Notes under the pieces: model-generated
What the model was told of the DNA's origin: nothing
Seen by the model: only the letters and a program-made list of their open reading frames with translations
The model's database searches: none
Part shown: positions 23,529-32,005 of the stretch, one piece after another
Layout of the letters: every line of letters begins with the position of its first letter
Numbering within the stretch: position 1 is the stretch's first letter
Position numbers and translations under genes: made by a program
DNA from: Myxococcaceae bacterium JPH2
Lineage (GTDB): Bacteria; Myxococcota; Myxococcia; Myxococcales; Myxococcaceae
Length of the DNA stretch: 64,000 nucleotides
NCBI GenBank assembly: GCA_016458225.1
Contig: JAEMGR010000019.1
Location: 1 to 64,000, forward strand
Direction: 5' to 3'

Positions 23529-24764
23529 ATGGGTCACGCATACATCATTGACGCCATTCGTACGCCCCGAGGTCGGGGCAAGCAGGGCAAGGGCGCGCTG
23601 TCGGACGTCCATCCTCAAGAGCTGGTGGCCCAGCTCCTGGTCGCGGCGGCGAAGCGGCAGGGGTGGCGGCCCGAGGACGTGGACGACCTGGTTCTCGGCT
23701 GCGTGTCACAGGTGGGAGACCAGGGCGCGAACCTCGCGCGCAACGCGGTGCTGTCCGCCGGGTGGCCGCAGGAGGTGACGGGCACCACGCTCAATCGCTT
23801 CTGCGGCTCGGGGCTCCAGGCGGTGAACTTCGGCGCCATGGGCGTGATGTCGGGCGCCCAGCAGCTCGTGGTCGCCGGCGGGGTGGAGAGCATGTCCCGC
23901 GTCCCCATGGGCTCGGACGGAGGCGGTCAGGACGGGGGGAATGCCCACCTGCGCGCGCGGCACTTCCAGGTTCCCCAGGGCATCAGCGCGGACCTCATCG
24001 CCACGCTCGAGGGCTTCCGCCGCGAGGACATCGACGCCATCGCGCTGCGCTCACAGCAGCGGGCGGAGGTCGCCATCGCGGAGGGTCGCTTTGCTCGGAG
24101 CCTCGTGCCGATCGTGCACCCGGAGACCGGCCGCGTGCTGCTCTCCTCGGATGAGACGCCTCGCGCGGGGACGACGGAGCAGGCGCTCGCTCGGTTGGAG
24201 CCCTCGTTCGTGGCGCTGGGCGCCTCGGAGGCGGGCGCGGCGGGCGAGACGTTGGATGCGCTGGCCCTGGCGCGCTATCCCCAGGCCGGCTCCATCCGGC
24301 ACATGCACACGGCGGGTAACTCCAGCGGGCTCGCGGATGGCGCGGGCCTGGTGGTCCTCGCCTCCGAGGACCATGTCCGTGCGCACGGGCTCAAGCCCCG
24401 CGCCCGCATCCGCGCCATGGCCACGGTGGGCAGCGAGCCCGTCATCATGCTGACGGCGCCCGCGGCCGCGTCCCGGAAGGCGCTGCGCATGGCGGGGATG
24501 GACGTGCGGGACATCGACCTGTGGGAGATCAACGAGGCCTTCGCGGCCGTCGTCCTCCAGACGCAGAACGCGCTGGGGCTGCCCTCCGAGCGGGTCAACG
24601 TCAATGGCGGTGCCATCGCGCTGGGCCACCCGCTCGGGGCGACGGGGGCCATCCTGCTCGGGACGGTGCTGGACGAGTTGGAGCGCAGGGGCCTGTCCAC
24701 CGGGCTGGTCACCCTGTGCATCAGCGGTGGGCAGGGCATCGCCACCATCATCGAGCGGCTCTGA
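23529..24764 (+). CDS. Acetyl-CoA C-acyltransferase (thiolase)
   Basis: 411 residues, normal length. The nucleophile Cys92 is in [12 protein letters not shown], the activating His367 in [16 protein letters not shown], and the second Cys397 in [13 protein letters not shown] is also present. It catalyses reversible thiolytic cleavage or condensation of acyl-CoA. Whether it is degradative (3-ketoacyl) or biosynthetic (acetoacetyl) cannot be decided from motifs alone. It follows its presumed TetR regulator by 15 bases. No hydratase or dehydrogenase partner lies in this operon. Confidence 0.93.
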   Translation: MGHAYIIDAIRTPRGRGKQGKGALSDVHPQELVAQLLVAAAKRQGWRPEDVDDLVLGCVSQVGDQGANLARNAVLSAGWPQEVTGTTLNRFCGSGLQAVNFGAMGVMSGAQQLVVAGGVESMSRVPMGSDGGGQDGGNAHLRARHFQVPQGISADLIATLEGFRREDIDAIALRSQQRAEVAIAEGRFARSLVPIVHPETGRVLLSSDETPRAGTTEQALARLEPSFVALGASEAGAAGETLDALALARYPQAGSIRHMHTAGNSSGLADGAGLVVLASEDHVRAHGLKPRARIRAMATVGSEPVIMLTAPAAASRKALRMAGMDVRDIDLWEINEAFAAVVLQTQNALGLPSERVNVNGGAIALGHPLGATGAILLGTVLDELERRGLSTGLVTLCISGGQGIATIIERL

Positions 24765-24773
24765 GCATCCCCT

Positions 24774-24810
24774 CCCGGGCATCCCTGGCGCGCCGCGCCG
24801 CGCGCCCGGG
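24774..24810 (+). terminator. Hairpin after the thiolase gene
   Basis: CCCGGGC (24774-24780) pairs with GCCCGGG (24804-24810) around a GC-rich inner region. It lies just past the thiolase stop, ahead of the OPT transporter gene. Confidence 0.45.
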
Positions 24811-24902
24811 GTGTCGGTGGGCGGCCGACCCGGCGTTAAATCGACGGGGGGGCGGGACATGCTTCGTCCTGATGGAGGGGTTGCATTATCGTCGCGCCCC
24901 CC

Positions 24903-26792
24903 ATGACTCAGCCTTCCCCGTCGCCGAGCCAGCCTCACGCCTCATCCGCCGCACCGTCCACGCCGCCAGCCGCTGGGGATGCGGCGCAGGATCCGGAGCG
25001 CTACTGGCTGGAGCACGTGTACCGCGGCGGCGCGCGTCAGCTCACCGTGCGGGCGGTCATCGCGGGCATGTTGATTGGCGCGGTGATGTGCCTGTCCAAC
25101 CTCTACGTCATCCTCAAGACGGGCTGGAGCCTGGGCGTCACCATCACCGCGTGCATCCTCGCCTTCGTGGTGTTCGGGACGCTGCGCGAGCTGCGGGTGC
25201 TGCGCGCCGAGTTCACCGACCTGGAGAACAACGCCATGGGCTCGGTGGCCTCGGCCGCGGGCTACATGACGGGCGGCGGCAACATGCACGCGGTCCCCGC
25301 GCTGCTCATGCTCACGGGCACGCTGCCGTCCTCAGGATGGCTGGTGCTCTGGTTCGTCGTCGTCTCCGCGCTCGGCGTCTTCGCGGCCATCCCCATCAAG
25401 CGTCAGCTCATCAACATCGAGGCCCTGCCGTTCCCCACGGGGACTGCCACCGCCGAGACCATCCGCACGCTGCACGGCCATGACGCGGAGGCCAAGCGCA
25501 AGGCGCGGCTGCTGACCCTCGCGGGCGTCGTGGGCGCGGTGCTGGTGACGCTGCGCGAGGCGCGCTTCCGCTGGCTGCGCAACATCCCGGACAAGGTGAG
25601 CCTCCCGTTCGAGATCCTCGGACGCAAGGCGAGTGACTGGTCGCTGTCATTCGACTTCAGCCTGCTGCTGATTGGCGCCGGCGCGCTGGTGAGCTTCAAG
25701 ACGGGCTGGTCCATGCTCCTGGGCGCCATCCTCACGTACGGCTTCCTCGCGCCCGAGATGGTGCTGCAGGGCGCCATCCCCGCGGTGACGTTCAAGGCCA
25801 TCAACAGCTGGGCGCTGTGGACGGGCTCGGCGCTGCTGGTGTCCTCGGGGGTGTTGTCCTTCGCGTTCCAGTGGCGCAGCGTGGCGCGCTCGTTCTCGGC
25901 CCTGACGGGGCTGCTGCGTCGCAAGGGCTCGGCCTCGGCGGTGGTGGATCCGCTGGCGGACGTGGAGTGCCCGCCCTCGTGGTTCCCGCTGGGCTTCCTC
26001 GTGCTGGGGCCCATCGCCGTGGTGCTGATGGCCTATCTGTTCCAGATTCCGTGGTGGGCCGGCGTGCTCGCGCTGCCGCTCTCCGTGGTGATGGGCATCA
26101 TTGCGTCGCGCGTGACGGGCGAGACGGACACCACGCCCACCAAGGCGCTGGGCCCCGTGACGCAGCTGATGTTCGGCGCGCTGGCTCCCGGCAACATCGC
26201 CGCCAACGTGATGAGCGCCAACGCCACGGGCGGCGTGGGGCTGCATGCCGCGGATCTGCTGACGGACCTCAAGTCGGGTTGGCTGCTGGGCGCCAATCCC
26301 CGCCAGCAGTTCTTCGCGCAGCTCTTCGGCGTGGTGGCGGGCGCGGCGGTGGTGGTGCCCGCGTTCCATCTCCTGATTCCCACCGCGGACGTGCTGGGCA
26401 CCGAGCAGTTCCCGGCGCCCGCCGCCATGGTGTGGGCGAGCGTGTCCAAGCTGCTGGCCACGGGCGTGTCCGCGCTGCATCCCACGGCTCGTATCGGCGC
26501 GCTGTGCGGCTCGGCGCTGGGCATCTCGCTGGTGCTGTTGGAGCGCTGGGCGCCGGCGACCCTGAAGCCCTACATTCCTTCCGCTTCGGGCTTCGGGCTG
26601 GCCATCGTCCTGCCGGGCTCCAGCTCCATTGCCTTCTTCACGGGCGCGGCCATCGCCGAGGTGCTGCGGCGCACGCGGCCCAAGCTGGCCGAGGCCACGC
26701 TGCTGCCGGTGAGCGCGGGCGTCATCGCGGGAGAGAGCCTGTTGGGCATCGCACTGGCCATGGCCAAGGCGCTGGGCGTGATGCCCAAGTGA
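24903..26792 (+). CDS. OPT-family oligopeptide transporter
   Basis: 629 residues with about 14-16 membrane segments. Residues 1-45 are a Ser/Pro/Ala-rich cytoplasmic tail. The OPT signatures are visible: ITACILAFVVFGTL, FTDLENNAMGSVASAAGYMT, then AIPIKRQLINIEALPFPTGTA (shown in part) and a C-terminal SASGFGLAIVLPGSSSIAFF. OPT proteins are proton-coupled importers of peptides or of metal-chelate and siderophore-like compounds. The bacterial group is mostly uncharacterised. It stands as its own unit between the thiolase hairpin and the pirin gene, consistent with scavenging peptides released by the secreted proteases in the window. Confidence 0.9.
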   Translation: MTQPSPSPSQPHASSAAPSTPPAAGDAAQDPERYWLEHVYRGGARQLTVRAVIAGMLIGAVMCLSNLYVILKTGWSLGVTITACILAFVVFGTLRELRVLRAEFTDLENNAMGSVASAAGYMTGGGNMHAVPALLMLTGTLPSSGWLVLWFVVVSALGVFAAIPIKRQLINIEALPFPTGTATAETIRTLHGHDAEAKRKARLLTLAGVVGAVLVTLREARFRWLRNIPDKVSLPFEILGRKASDWSLSFDFSLLLIGAGALVSFKTGWSMLLGAILTYGFLAPEMVLQGAIPAVTFKAINSWALWTGSALLVSSGVLSFAFQWRSVARSFSALTGLLRRKGSASAVVDPLADVECPPSWFPLGFLVLGPIAVVLMAYLFQIPWWAGVLALPLSVVMGIIASRVTGETDTTPTKALGPVTQLMFGALAPGNIAANVMSANATGGVGLHAADLLTDLKSGWLLGANPRQQFFAQLFGVVAGAAVVVPAFHLLIPTADVLGTEQFPAPAAMVWASVSKLLATGVSALHPTARIGALCGSALGISLVLLERWAPATLKPYIPSASGFGLAIVLPGSSSIAFFTGAAIAEVLRRTRPKLAEATLLPVSAGVIAGESLLGIALAMAKALGVMPK

Positions 26793-26872
26793 TGCGGACG
26801 CGGCTCTAGTGTGTGGACCTCCCAGCTGGGGCTGGGAGCCTCGCGGCGTCGCGAGAGGAAAGGCGGGATGAC

Positions 26873-27784
26873 ATGGGGATGGATGAGGCTGGGCCGTTCG
26901 AGACGGTCATCGTTCCGCGGACGCGGGACCTGGGAGATGGCTTCACCGTCCGGCGCGCGCTGCCCGCGGCGCAGCGGCAGATGGTGGGGCCGTTCATCTT
27001 CTTCGATCAGATGGGCCCCGCCGTGTTCGAGAACGGGCACGGGCTGGATGTCCGGCCGCATCCGCACATTGGCCTGTCGACGGTGACGTACCTGTTCGAG
27101 GGCGCCATCCTGCATCGCGACAGCCTGGGCAGCGTGCAGCGCATCGAGCCGGGCGCGGTGAACTGGATGACCGCAGGGCGCGGCATCGTCCACTCGGAGC
27201 GCTCGCCCGCCCCGGAGCGCGCGGGCGGCAAGTCGCTCTCCGGCATCCAGATCTGGGTGGCGCTGCCCAAGGCGCAAGAGGAGCGCGAGCCGTCGTTCGC
27301 GCACTTCCCCGCGGCGTCGCTCCCCGTCGTGCAGGAGGACGGCGTCCAGCTTCGACTCATCGCCGGAACGCATCACGGCCTGCGCTCGCCGGTGCCCACG
27401 CTGTCCGAGCTGTTCTACGTGGACGTGGTGCTCGCGGCGGGGGCCGAGGTGGTGCTCAAGGCGGACCATGACGAGCGCGCGGCCTACGTGATGAGCGGTC
27501 GCGTGGAGGTGGGCGCCGCGACGCTGGAGGCGGGCTCGATGCCTGTCTTCGCGCGCAAGGGCGAGGTGCGCCTGCGCGCCACCGAGCCCAGTCGCGTGCT
27601 CCTGTTCGGCGGTGAGCCGATGGATGGCCCGCGCCACATCGTGTGGAACTTCGTCTCCAGTTCGGCGGCGCGCATCGCGCAGGCCAAGGAGGACTGGAAG
27701 GCGCGGCGCTTCCCGTCCGTGGCCGCCGAGACCGAGTTCATCCCGCTGCCCGACAACCTGCCGACCCCGGTCGACTACCCCTGA
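26873..27784 (+). CDS. Pirin-family protein
   Basis: 303 residues from ATG 26873, with AGGAAAGGCGGG upstream. The bicupin metal site matches pirin: His63 and His65 in RPHPHIGL, and His107 and Glu109 in GRGIVHSERSP. Pirins hold Fe and act as redox-linked cofactors or quercetin dioxygenases. The second cupin (residues 170-300) lacks a matching metal set, as usual. An OsmC-type gene begins 12 bases downstream, making an oxidative-stress-like pair. Confidence 0.92.
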   Translation: MGMDEAGPFETVIVPRTRDLGDGFTVRRALPAAQRQMVGPFIFFDQMGPAVFENGHGLDVRPHPHIGLSTVTYLFEGAILHRDSLGSVQRIEPGAVNWMTAGRGIVHSERSPAPERAGGKSLSGIQIWVALPKAQEEREPSFAHFPAASLPVVQEDGVQLRLIAGTHHGLRSPVPTLSELFYVDVVLAAGAEVVLKADHDERAAYVMSGRVEVGAATLEAGSMPVFARKGEVRLRATEPSRVLLFGGEPMDGPRHIVWNFVSSSAARIAQAKEDWKARRFPSVAAETEFIPLPDNLPTPVDYP

Positions 27785-27796
27785 GGACGACACACC

Positions 27797-28219
27797 ATGG
27801 CGCATGACCCGGACAGTGTGCTGCTCGCCGCCGCGACGGTGGAGAGCGGCGAGGGCTTCACCCAATCCATCCGCACCGGCGTCCATGCGTTCGTCGCGGA
27901 TGAGCCGCCCTCGCACGGCGGCGCGGACCGAGGCCCCGCGCCCTATCAGCTCCTGCTCGGCTCGCTGGGGGCGTGCACCGCCATCACCTTGAAGATGTAC
28001 GCGGCGAAGAAGCAGTGGGATCTGGGCACGCTCACCGTGCGGCTGAAGCTGGTGCGCGAGCCCACCGGTGAGCGCGTGGAGCGCGTCCTGCGCTGCGCGG
28101 ACACCGTGACGGCCGAGCAGCGCGAGCGCCTGCTGGAGATCTCCGGCAAGACGCCCGTCACCGTCACGCTGCTGCGGTCCATGCGCATCGACACGCGGTT
28201 CGCCGCGAGCGCGGACTGA
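27797..28219 (+). CDS. OsmC-family protein
   Basis: 140 residues. The family core PYQLLLGSLGACTAITLKMY contains Cys60. Canonical OsmC/Ohr proteins have a second redox Cys near the end in a (D)KCPV block, but here the block reads GKTPVTVTL, so Thr replaces it. Another Cys, Cys100 in VLRCADT, lies earlier. Peroxide reduction by the standard Cys pair is therefore doubtful, although Cys60-Cys100 could substitute. Co-transcribed with the pirin gene. Confidence 0.88.
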   Translation: MAHDPDSVLLAAATVESGEGFTQSIRTGVHAFVADEPPSHGGADRGPAPYQLLLGSLGACTAITLKMYAAKKQWDLGTLTVRLKLVREPTGERVERVLRCADTVTAEQRERLLEISGKTPVTVTLLRSMRIDTRFAASAD

Positions 28220-28336
28220 CGGAGCGTCATCGCGCGCAGGTCCCGCGGTGCGAGGGGTCGCTGTCAGGCGTGTTCATGCGATGCTGCCGCGCGTCTCCGG
28301 GCTGCACCGGATGAACGAACCTCAAGGAACTTTTCG

Positions 28337-29092
28337 ATGAAGCGACTGGCGTGGGTGGTGGGCGGAGCGCTGCTCCTGGGCGGGTGTGTGTCGCAGCAGC
28401 AGGTGGCGCGGCCAGCTCCTCCTTCGCCTTCGGTGGTGGCCCTGGATCCGCTCCAGACCGCTCCCGTTCAGACCGCCTCCACCGTGAAGGAGTTGCCGCA
28501 GTGTCCCGAGGACATCGCGGACGAGCCCGGCTTGGAGCTGGACCTCACGCCCGAGACGCGGGCGCGTGCGTGGACCGCCTCCCTGGATGCCGTGAGCCTG
28601 GGCTTCAAGCCCGAGTCGCAGGTCGAGCACCTCTTCCAGCGCACCCTGCCGCTGAAGGCGGGGCCGGTGGAAGTGGTGGGCTTGGGCGCGCCCGCGCGGC
28701 GAGCCGCGTGGAGCGAGCTCCTCATCGCGAGGCCCCATGCCCAGGGATACTGCATGGTGAACGGCTGGACCACGATGCTCCCCGGTGCGACGACGTTGTC
28801 CCTGGAGGGAACGTGGCTCTCGCCCGACTCGCGCTTCGCCATCCTGCTGCTCAAGGTGCTCGTGGCGGGAGAGAACCCGCGGCCCGAGACGCGCTGGGTG
28901 ACGCTGGGCACGGATGGGCATCGCGCGTGGATCGCCCTGGGCGCGCCGCCCAGTCACCAGCTCCTCGTCCCGTCGGTGACGTTCTTCCCCAATGGGAAGG
29001 ACCTCTACCTGGACATCCACCAGCGCTACGTCACGCGGCTGCGGCTCGGGAATGACGGGCGCTTCATCGTCCCGCCCCCCGCGACGAAGTGA
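28337..29092 (+). CDS. Hypothetical lipoprotein
   Basis: 251 residues. The signal peptide MKRLAWVVGGALLLGGC ends in a clear lipobox, followed by a Pro-rich tether. The remaining 200 residues are mixed alpha/beta with few Cys (in LPQCPED and GYCMVN) and no motif I recognise. AAGGAA sits nine bases before the ATG. It converges on the zinc-finger membrane protein gene with 12 bases between them. Confidence 0.8.
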   Translation: MKRLAWVVGGALLLGGCVSQQQVARPAPPSPSVVALDPLQTAPVQTASTVKELPQCPEDIADEPGLELDLTPETRARAWTASLDAVSLGFKPESQVEHLFQRTLPLKAGPVEVVGLGAPARRAAWSELLIARPHAQGYCMVNGWTTMLPGATTLSLEGTWLSPDSRFAILLLKVLVAGENPRPETRWVTLGTDGHRAWIALGAPPSHQLLVPSVTFFPNGKDLYLDIHQRYVTRLRLGNDGRFIVPPPATK

Positions 29093-29104
29093 GGACCTCG
29101 GGCC

Positions 29105-30451
29105 TCAGCCCGGCTTCGCCAGGCTCCGTGCTCGCAGGAGCTGCAGGAAGGAGATGGCCGCCACCAAGAGGATGGCGCTGCCATCGATGAAGTCCCCGGC
29201 GAAGAGCAGCAGCAGTCCGAAGAGGGCATCGATGACGAAGATGCCCCAGCCGAGGATCGGGCTTCGCACCAGCGCCAGCAGGCCCGACAGTCCGCTGTAG
29301 ACCAGGAGGATCAGGATGCCCCCGAGGCCCACGTTGAGCATCTGGTTCGCCTGTCCGAGGTTGGCGAGCACGGAGAACGCCACCGTGATGGTGAGGAACG
29401 TGGTCAGTCCGCCATGGACCTTGGCCATGTCCCGCATGAGCGTGCGGCGCAGCTCCACCGGGTCCTTCACCGTGTCGCGCTCCACGCACGCGGGGCAGAG
29501 CGTGCGCTCCGCCTCCAGCGAATCGGGGAGGCACTGCGCGCAGTAGAAGGCGCCACAGCGCGGACACGTGCGCGTCTCTTCCTCCTGCGGATGCCGAGGG
29601 CACCGGGGGCCCAGGTCCTCGTCGATGGCGGGCGGAGGCGTGGGCTCGGAGGCCAGTTGCGCGGGTTCCACCGGGGCTACCACCGCGCTCTCGGTCGGGA
29701 CGGCGCCCTCGAGCGAGCCCAGGCACTTGGGACAGAACTCCGCGTCGCGGGGAGCGGTGGCGCCACACGCGCACTGCACCTGTCGCGAGCCCGGCGAGGA
29801 CGTCTCCTGCCAGCGCGTTGGGTCGAACTTCTGGCCGGGCTCCCAGATGACCTCGGAGCCAGGTGAGTCCGCCGACGGTGGAGCGCCCTCGATGATCTCC
29901 GCGACGAAGCCATCCGGCAGGGCGTGCGCGGCGTGTCGCTTGAGTCGCAGCTCCTCCGCGAGGCTGGGCTGTGCGGGCCCGAGGAGCGCGTGGGTGGCCA
30001 GCCTGCCGAACGCGAGCGTCGTCCCCACGCGCGCCAGGTCAACGGACGGCAGGGCGTCGAGCTTGGACTCCGACGTCATCTCCAGCGTGTCGAACAGCCG
30101 CCAGGGAGGTCGCACGCGCCGGGCATGCTCGGGCAGGGGCGCTTCGGGTTGGAAGAGGAGGGCCCGTGTGCTCGCGGCGAGGTGCAGCGGCAGCGTCCAG
30201 CGCAGCACGCGCCCGCGCTCCAGCGCGGGAAGGGGGACGCGCAGCAGCTCCTGACGTGTCTCCGCGTCGAGCACCCGCAGCGTGGACGCGGGCGTCATGG
30301 GCTCGAACGCGCCCTGCAACCAGATGCGCGCCGTGGCCTGGGTGCCCGCGGCCGCGCGGATCACCGGCTCGACGTGCAGGTGCACCGTGCCGAACTCGCG
30401 AGGCTGTCGGCCGGCCCGCTCAAGGATGTCTGGATAGAAGCCCTCGTCCAT
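29105..30451 (-). CDS. Zinc-ribbon/B-box-like integral membrane protein
   Basis: 448 residues from ATG 30451. Residues 1-220 are a soluble, mostly beta region of unknown fold. A zinc ribbon follows (Cys227/229...Cys240/243 in QCACG and FCPKC). A B-box-like cluster is next: Cys284-x-x-His287, Cys296/299, Cys304/307 and Cys319/322. Residues 350-445 contain about four membrane helices, as in Yip1-like or RDD-like small membrane domains. The soluble part should face the cytoplasm. Function unknown. Protein-protein or nucleic-acid contacts through the zinc sites are possible. Divergent from the membrane glycosyltransferase-like gene. Confidence 0.8.
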   Translation of the reverse strand: MDEGFYPDILERAGRQPREFGTVHLHVEPVIRAAAGTQATARIWLQGAFEPMTPASTLRVLDAETRQELLRVPLPALERGRVLRWTLPLHLAASTRALLFQPEAPLPEHARRVRPPWRLFDTLEMTSESKLDALPSVDLARVGTTLAFGRLATHALLGPAQPSLAEELRLKRHAAHALPDGFVAEIIEGAPPSADSPGSEVIWEPGQKFDPTRWQETSSPGSRQVQCACGATAPRDAEFCPKCLGSLEGAVPTESAVVAPVEPAQLASEPTPPPAIDEDLGPRCPRHPQEEETRTCPRCGAFYCAQCLPDSLEAERTLCPACVERDTVKDPVELRRTLMRDMAKVHGGLTTFLTITVAFSVLANLGQANQMLNVGLGGILILLVYSGLSGLLALVRSPILGWGIFVIDALFGLLLLFAGDFIDGSAILLVAAISFLQLLRARSLAKPG

Positions 30452-30500
30452 GCCCCGTACCCAACCCCAATCCGCGCCCAATCACAAACACATCCTGTTA

Positions 30501-31901
30501 GTGTGCTCCGCCCATCTCGCCGCAAGGAGCCGCATCCTGGACGCGTCGTCGCCTTCTTCCTCCAAGCCGCGCTTGACGAAGCTCGCCCTCCTCGTGCTCT
30601 TCGCGGGCGTCTTCGCGGCGTACAGCGCCAGCCAGGTGCGGATCCAGACGGACTCCCTGTGGTCCATCCCCACCGCGGCCAGCCTTCTGCATGAAGGCAA
30701 CGCCAACCTCGACGAGTTCCGCCCGACGCTGACAACCTACACGGACCACGGCACGCGCGAGGTGGCGGGGCACACGTATTACGAGTATCCGCTCGGCGCC
30801 GTGCTCGCGGCGCTCCCGTTCCTCGCGGCCACCGAGGGCACCCTCACGCTCGCGCGCTCCCAGCTCTCGCACTGGGGCCAGCGAGGCGCGGACCTCGAAC
30901 AGTGGCTGACCACGTTCCGGGGCACCGGCTCGGTCGACCTCGGCTTCTACAACCGCACCGAGCAGCTCATCGCCTCCTTCTACGTGAGCGCGGCCGTGGT
31001 GGTGCTCTTCCTCGCGCTGCGTCGGCAGGTCTCGGACGTGGCCGCGCTCGCCTCCGCGCTGCTGTTCGCGTTCGGCACCACCGCCTACTCCACCGCCAGC
31101 CGGGTCCTCTGGCAGCACGCGCCCTCGTTGCTGGCCGTCGCGTGCATCGTGTTCCTGCTCGCGCGCCCGGCGCAGACGCTGCGCACCGCCTTGCTGGCGG
31201 GGTTCGTCGTCGCGTGCGCGTACGTCTGCCGGCCCACCAATGCGATCTCGGTCCTCGTCGTCACGGCCTTCTTCGCGATCCGCTGGCCGAAGCTGCTGCC
31301 CGCGTTCTTCGGAGGCGCCATCGTGGTGGCGCTGCCGTTCTGCGCCTACAACCTGGCCACGTATGGCGCGCTGCTCTCCCCCTACTACTCCAAGGGGTTG
31401 AGTCCGAGCGGCGGGCTCTTCTTCCAGGCGCTCGCGGCCAACCTCATCAGCCCCTCGCGCGGACTCTTCATCTACTCGCCGTTCCTCTTCCTCAGCGGCG
31501 TGGGCGTGGTTCAGCGGATGCGGCGCAGCGAGTTCCAGGCCTACGACAGGGCATTCCTGGCCATCGTCGTGCTCCATTGGCTGGCCATCTCCGCGTTCCC
31601 GATCTGGTGGGCGGGGCACTCGGTGGGGCCGCGCTTCTTCACGGACGTGCTGCCGTACTGCATCTACTTCCTGGCCTCGCCGCTGCAATCGCTCCTGGAC
31701 GCGCCCCGCCAGCATCGAGCGCTCACCGCCGCGGTGCTGCTCACGGCGGGCTTCAGCGTCGTCTTCCATTGGCGCGCCTCGACCTCGTTCGCCGTCCATG
31801 CGTGGAACTCCACGCCCGCCAACGTGGATGAGCGGCCGGAGCGCGCCTGGGACTGGAAGGACCCCCAGTTCCTGCGGGCCGTGCCCGGCCGGCGAGGGTG
31901 A
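30501..31901 (+). CDS. Polytopic membrane protein, GT39/GT83-type glycosyltransferase-like
   Basis: About 466 residues with 9-11 membrane helices. A large first extracytoplasmic loop (QTDSLWSIPTAASLLHEGN) occupies the place where GT-C enzymes carry catalytic Asp residues, and ends YYEYPLGAVLAALPFL. GT-C proteins transfer sugars from polyprenyl-phosphate donors outside the membrane. The canonical DE or DD motif is weak, so the activity is inferred. The start is uncertain. ATG 30450 overlaps the divergent gene's ATG, and GTG 30501 lacks a ribosome site. A strong AAGGAG at 30524-30529 is followed by in-frame ATC and CTG codons (CTG 30537). Confidence 0.75.
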   Translation: MCSAHLAARSRILDASSPSSSKPRLTKLALLVLFAGVFAAYSASQVRIQTDSLWSIPTAASLLHEGNANLDEFRPTLTTYTDHGTREVAGHTYYEYPLGAVLAALPFLAATEGTLTLARSQLSHWGQRGADLEQWLTTFRGTGSVDLGFYNRTEQLIASFYVSAAVVVLFLALRRQVSDVAALASALLFAFGTTAYSTASRVLWQHAPSLLAVACIVFLLARPAQTLRTALLAGFVVACAYVCRPTNAISVLVVTAFFAIRWPKLLPAFFGGAIVVALPFCAYNLATYGALLSPYYSKGLSPSGGLFFQALAANLISPSRGLFIYSPFLFLSGVGVVQRMRRSEFQAYDRAFLAIVVLHWLAISAFPIWWAGHSVGPRFFTDVLPYCIYFLASPLQSLLDAPRQHRALTAAVLLTAGFSVVFHWRASTSFAVHAWNSTPANVDERPERAWDWKDPQFLRAVPGRRG

Positions 31902-32005
31902 TGGAAGTTTTCTCTTCCGGACAAACCGGAGAGACACAACTTTCGGCGGGCTCGATGCGACAAGCTGTCGATTCTCCGCGTCGTGCGCCTTCTCGAGACC
32001 GCCCC

